NCBI GenBank assembly: GCA_023159155.1
Contig: JAJNNX010000071.1
Coordinates: 1 to 64,000, forward strand
Direction: 5' to 3'
DNA from: Ustulina deusta
Lineage: Eukaryota > Ascomycota > Sordariomycetes > Xylariales > Xylariaceae
DNA length: 64,000 bases
Shown here: positions 60,601 to 64,000 of the stretch, in pieces
How positions within the stretch are numbered: position 1 is the stretch's first letter
Layout: each line of letters begins with the position of its first letter
The notes under the pieces: generated by a model
The model's input: the letters and a program-made list of their open reading frames with translations, nothing else
What the model was told of the DNA's origin: nothing
Database searches by the model: none
Made by a program: the position numbers and the translations under genes

Positions 60601-61700
60601 ACAATATTATAAGAGTCTATATAGATTTTTAGGTATACCGGACATATAAATATTAAATAACATAGGACTATTTATTTCTAAGTTTATAGCAATAATTAAT
60701 AATCTTATAGGTATTAAGCACTGCTTTAGCAGCACTTATTATTTTTAAACCTAAAAAGTAGTAGAATTAACTAATTAAAAACTAGATTAATAACTCTGTT
60801 TCTATATTAACAAGTACTAAAATAACTAGAATATTTACCTCCTTGCTCTAGACTTTATATATAATTCCTTATAGCATTTATTAATCAATATATTATTACT
60901 AAAAATAGCAATAGAAATAAACATATAAAACTTTTTAATAATAAACCTTAGTAAAGCAGTTATAGATTTTAATACTAAACAACAAACATTTGAGTTAATC
61001 TATTAAACCTAAAACGTTCAAAAAATAGCACACAAAGCCGCGACCTTTATATAAAAATAATATAAGCTATAAGCCAATAAAAAAAAACGTCTAGTAAATT
61101 TTAAAATAAAAAACAAAGTTTTCTTAAAAAAGAAAGGTTTTATAACGCAAGTACTAACTACCAGATTAGACTTGTAATTAGTTAGTTCTTTTAAAATCCT
61201 AGAAAAACAAAAATTTAGCTACATTTTTGATTTGCCTAACTTTTATATAATAAAAAACTTGTTTTATATTAACCGATTACAAAAAGCAAACAATAACCCT
61301 TTACTTTAGCAAATTTAATTATTGTTTCTGGCCAAAAATATTAATAGCAAAGCAAAATTTAAAGTTAAACAAATTAAACAATTAAAAATATATAAAAAAA
61401 ACAAAAAACTGCAATACTAGGTTGCTTAGAAAAGCTGTAATCCTAACAATACCTAGTACATAGCCCAGAATTTTAAAAACATACTAATCAAACTTGACTA
61501 ATTCCACAAAACTTATAAAAAAGCCCCCGGACCCCCTATAAAACTACAAAAATAGATATATATAACAATAGCTAACAAATTTGCAAGCAATTACAAAAAT
61601 AATAATAAAGCAATACGCCATAAAAAGGCTATACAAACCTGCCGTTATTAGTAACCTTAAATTAAAACTATATTTAAACTTTTAGTTTTAAAAAAAAATA
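57641..61700 (+). pseudogene. A-8 pol remnant with chromodomain
   Basis: Protease Asn-Thr-Arg-Ala near 57785. RT active site Tyr-Ala-Asn-Asn at 59207-59218. RNase H end about 59965-60010. Integrase zinc finger about 60330-60450, core about 60460-60770. Chromodomain about 61350-61510, then a purine-rich tract before the LTR. Integrase and chromodomain are among the better preserved in the window. Confidence 0.83.
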
Positions 61701-61701
61701 G

Positions 61702-61941
61702 TATAACAGTTAGTACAGTCTTAGCAAGACCTAGAAGAACTCCAGACCTACAAGGCAATAAAATAAAAAGTCTATATATAAACCAGCCCATACTTTTATA
61801 GCCATACACACAAAATCTATATCTACCTACCCTATAAACTCTAACTTCCTTCCTTCCTTCTTCCTTTCTTTTTTAGCTTAGAGTTTTCGTTTATAGTATT
61901 AATAAACTAGCTATAGAAGCTTTACTTGACTGAGCGTGGCA
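61702..61941 (+). repeat. A-8 3' LTR
   Basis: 240 bp with a mixed CCTT/CTT pyrimidine tract (61845-61874), AGCTTAGAGT at 61875-61884 and the un-RIPed end GACTGAGCGTGGCA. The clearest A LTR for judging the promoter layout. Confidence 0.92.
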
Positions 61942-62846
61942 ATTTTTATATTAATAAATACTAAAATAATTAAAATATTTATTTTTTTGCTTTAAACTTT
62001 ATATATAATTCCTTATAATATTTATTAATTAAAATATTACTACTAAAAGTAGCAATAGGAATTAAAGCATAAAACCTTTTAATAATAAATATTAGCAAAA
62101 CTATTGCAAATTCTAACACTAAGCAATAAATGCTCGAACTGGTCCGCTAAACCTAAGATATTTAGAAAATAACATATAACGTAGCAACCCTTGCATAGAA
62201 ATAATATAAACTATAAATTAACAAAAAAAAACGCCCAATAGATTTTAAAATAAAAAATAAAGTCTTTTTAAAAAAAAAAAAGCTTTATAATATAAATACT
62301 AACTATTAGATTAGATTCCTAGTTAGTTAAACTTTTTGAAATCTTAAAAAAACAAAAATTTAGCTACGTTTTTAATTTGCTTAACTTTTACAAAATAAAG
62401 AACCTATTTTATACCAACCAATTATAAAAAATAAATAATAACCTTTTATTTTAATAAATCTAATTATTATTTTTAGCTAAAAATATTAATAATAAAATAA
62501 AATTTAAAATTAAACAAATCAAATAATTAAAAGTATATAAAAAAAGTAAAGAGCTGCAATACTAAGTTGCTTAGAAAAGCTATAATCCTAATAATACCTA
62601 ATATATAGCTTAAAATTTTTAAAATATACTAATTAAACTTAACTAATTCTATAAAATTTATAAAAAAGCTTTGGGACCCGCTATAAAATTATAAAAATAA
62701 ATATATATAATAATAGCTAACAAATTTATAAGTAATTATAAAAATAATAATAAAGCAATATAATATAAAAAAACTATACAAACTTAATATTATTAGTAAT
62801 TTTAAGTTAAAACTACGTTTAAACTTTTAGTTTTAGAAAAAAATAG
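61942..62846 (+). pseudogene. A-7 pol remnant, last part (integrase end and chromodomain)
   Basis: Resumes at ATTTT (61942-61946) exactly where 55786 stopped. Chromodomain about 62480-62660; purine-rich tract before 62847. Heavily RIPed. Confidence 0.8.
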
Positions 62847-63084
62847 TATAATAGTTAGTATAGTCTTAGCAAGATTTGCAAGAACTTCTAGACCTATATA
62901 GCAATAAAATAGAAAGTTTATGCATAAATTAACCCATAACTTTATAACTACATATATAAAATCTATATCTACCTACTTTATAAACTCTGACTTTTTTTCT
63001 TTCTTTTTTTCTTTTTTAGCTTAGAGTCTTTGTCTATAGTATTAATAAACTAGCTATAGAAGCTTTACTTAACTAATCGTAACA
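62847..63084 (+). repeat. A-7 3' LTR
   Basis: 238 bp, TATAATAG to AATCGTAACA. Pyrimidine tract, then AGCTTAGAGT, both well preserved. Confidence 0.88.
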
Positions 63085-63933
63085 AAAATTAAACTAATAA
63101 CTTTATTTCTATATTAATAAATACTAAAACAATTAAAAATAGTAATAGGAGTTAAAGCACAAAACTTTCTAATAGTAAATATTAATAAAACTATTGCAAA
63201 TTCTAACACTAAGCAATAAGCGCTTAAACTAGTCCGCTAAACCTAAAATGTTTAAAAAATAGCATACAATATAGCAACCCTTATATAAAAACAATATAAA
63301 CTATAAACTGATAAAAAAAATATTTAATAGATTTTAAAATAAAAAATAAAGTCTTTTTTTAAAAAAAAGCTTTATAATATAAATACTAACTACTAGATTA
63401 AACTTCTAGTTAGTCAGACTTTTTAAATTTCTAAAAAAACAAAACTTTAGCTATATTTTTAATTTGCCTAACTTTTACAAAATAAAAAACCTATTCTATA
63501 CTAACCAATTATAAAAAACAAACAATAACCTTTTATTTTAACAAATCTAATTATTACCTTTCGCTAAAAATATTAATAATAAAATAAAATTTAAAATTAA
63601 ACAAATCAAACAATTAAAAATATATAAAAAAAACAAAAAGCTATAATATTAAGTTGTTTAAAAAAGCTGCAATTCTAATAACACTTAGTATATAGCTTAG
63701 AATTTTAAAAACGTGCTAATTAAGCTTGACTAATTTTATAAAACTTATAAAAAAGCCCCCGGACTACTTATAAAATTACAAAAATAGATATATATAGCAA
63801 TAACTAACAAATTTGCAAGCAATTATAAAAACAATAATAAAGCAATATAATATAAAAAAACTATATAAATTTAATATTATTAATAACTTTAAATTAAAAC
63901 TATATTTAAACTTTTAGTTTTAGAAAAAAGTAG
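63085..63933 (+). pseudogene. A-9 pol end (integrase C-terminal part, chromodomain)
   Basis: Plus-strand A pol starting abruptly in the integrase after the A-7 LTR. It lacks about 95 bp near 63138 relative to A-7 (61975-62055), the two sides meeting at an AAAA/AGTA-type short match. Chromodomain about 63570-63745. Heavily RIPed. Confidence 0.78.
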
Positions 63934-64000
63934 TATAATAGTTAGTATAGTTTTAGCAAAACTTGTAAGAACTTTAGACCTATATAGTAATAAGATAAGA
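63934..64000 (+). repeat. A-9 3' LTR, cut by the window edge
   Basis: The first 67 bp of an A LTR (TATAATAG...), preceded by a purine-rich tract. The element continues beyond the window. Confidence 0.85.

Larger units (their letters stand above)
55787..61941 (+). mobile_element. A-8: complete chromovirus inside A-7 integrase, lightly RIPed
   Basis: 6155 bp, both LTRs 240 bp (55787-56026, 61702-61941), target duplication ATTTC / ATTTT. All domains of family A are recognisable. Far more C and G survive than in A-7, which surrounds it, in line with its later arrival. Still full of stops. Confidence 0.92.
50845..63084 (+). mobile_element. A-7: chromovirus with unmatched flanks, host of A-8
   Basis: Plus-strand A element, LTRs 50845-51080 and 62847-63084, body 51081-55786 and 61942-62846. 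The flanks do not match: TTGGT in A-3 gag on the left, AAAAT in A-9 integrase on the right. The two ends therefore probably come from different insertion events joined by recombination between A copies. Heavily RIPed, in contrast with the nested A-8. Confidence 0.83.

Noticed and set aside
1..64000. A mitochondrial or very AT-rich protist genome
   Set aside because: The AT bias is confined to repeats and shows the RIP pattern (Gln/Trp to stop, Asp to Asn, TpA excess), and the un-RIPed solo LTR and B island show normal nuclear composition.

Overview
The window is a gene-free block of filamentous-ascomycete (Pezizomycotina) DNA made almost entirely of nested, RIP-destroyed LTR retrotransposons. 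Base composition is extremely AT-rich. CpA and TpG are scarce, TpA is everywhere, Gln and Trp codons have become TAA/TAG, ATG has mostly become ATA, and catalytic Asp codons have become Asn. This is the signature of repeat-induced point mutation (C to T on both strands). I found no intact host gene, rRNA, tRNA or CRISPR array. The few open frames are chance frames or short surviving pieces of transposon ORFs.

Three Ty3/Gypsy families and one un-RIPed Copia-like solo LTR account for nearly all bases. Family A is a chromovirus of about 6.1 kb (LTR about 235-255 bp, single gag-pol with CCHC knuckle, protease, RT, RNase H, integrase and C-terminal chromodomain). It has nine copies here, called A-1 to A-9. 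Family B is a second, longer Gypsy family (7.2 kb, LTR 239 bp): one complete copy, B-1, and one rearranged half copy, B-2. Family C (8.05 kb, LTR 203 bp) is a different Gypsy lineage with a Cys/Asn-rich gag and is present once.

Layout: 1-71 and 17556-18875 are parts of an outer A-1 (minus). Its gag holds B-1 (72-7281, minus), a 475-bp unidentified segment, an inverted piece of A gag, and B-2 (8021-17555), which itself holds A-2 (10005-16134, plus). A-3 (18876-50844, minus) starts inside the LTR of A-1 and hosts A-4 (19560-46049, minus). A-4 carries the solo LTR (40952-41205) and, inside its 3' LTR, A-5 (19603-39812, plus). A-5 hosts family C (21419-29466, plus) and A-6 (29577-35668, minus). 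A-7 (50845-63084, plus) hosts A-8 (55787-61941, plus), and the window ends in A-9 (63085-64000, plus). Five-base target-site duplications (allowing RIP changes) support eight of these insertions, so the order of arrival can be read: C and A-6 are younger than A-5, which is younger than A-4, A-3 and A-1.

The most interesting points are these. (1) In both A and B the sequence two bases inside the 5' LTR is the exact reverse complement of a 10-11 nt LTR segment that directly follows a long pyrimidine tract, as expected for Tf1-type self-primed reverse transcription. (2) B-2 ends in an inverted primer-binding site plus LTR plus flanking gag, joined to RT at a 6-base match to the self-primer: a fold-back inverted duplication. 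(3) A 0.8-kb stretch of B-2 (about 16.75-17.555 kb) is almost un-RIPed and stops exactly at the LTR edge, suggesting gene conversion after RIP. (4) The whole block resembles the gene-free, RIPed retroelement DNA of filamentous-fungal centromeres.
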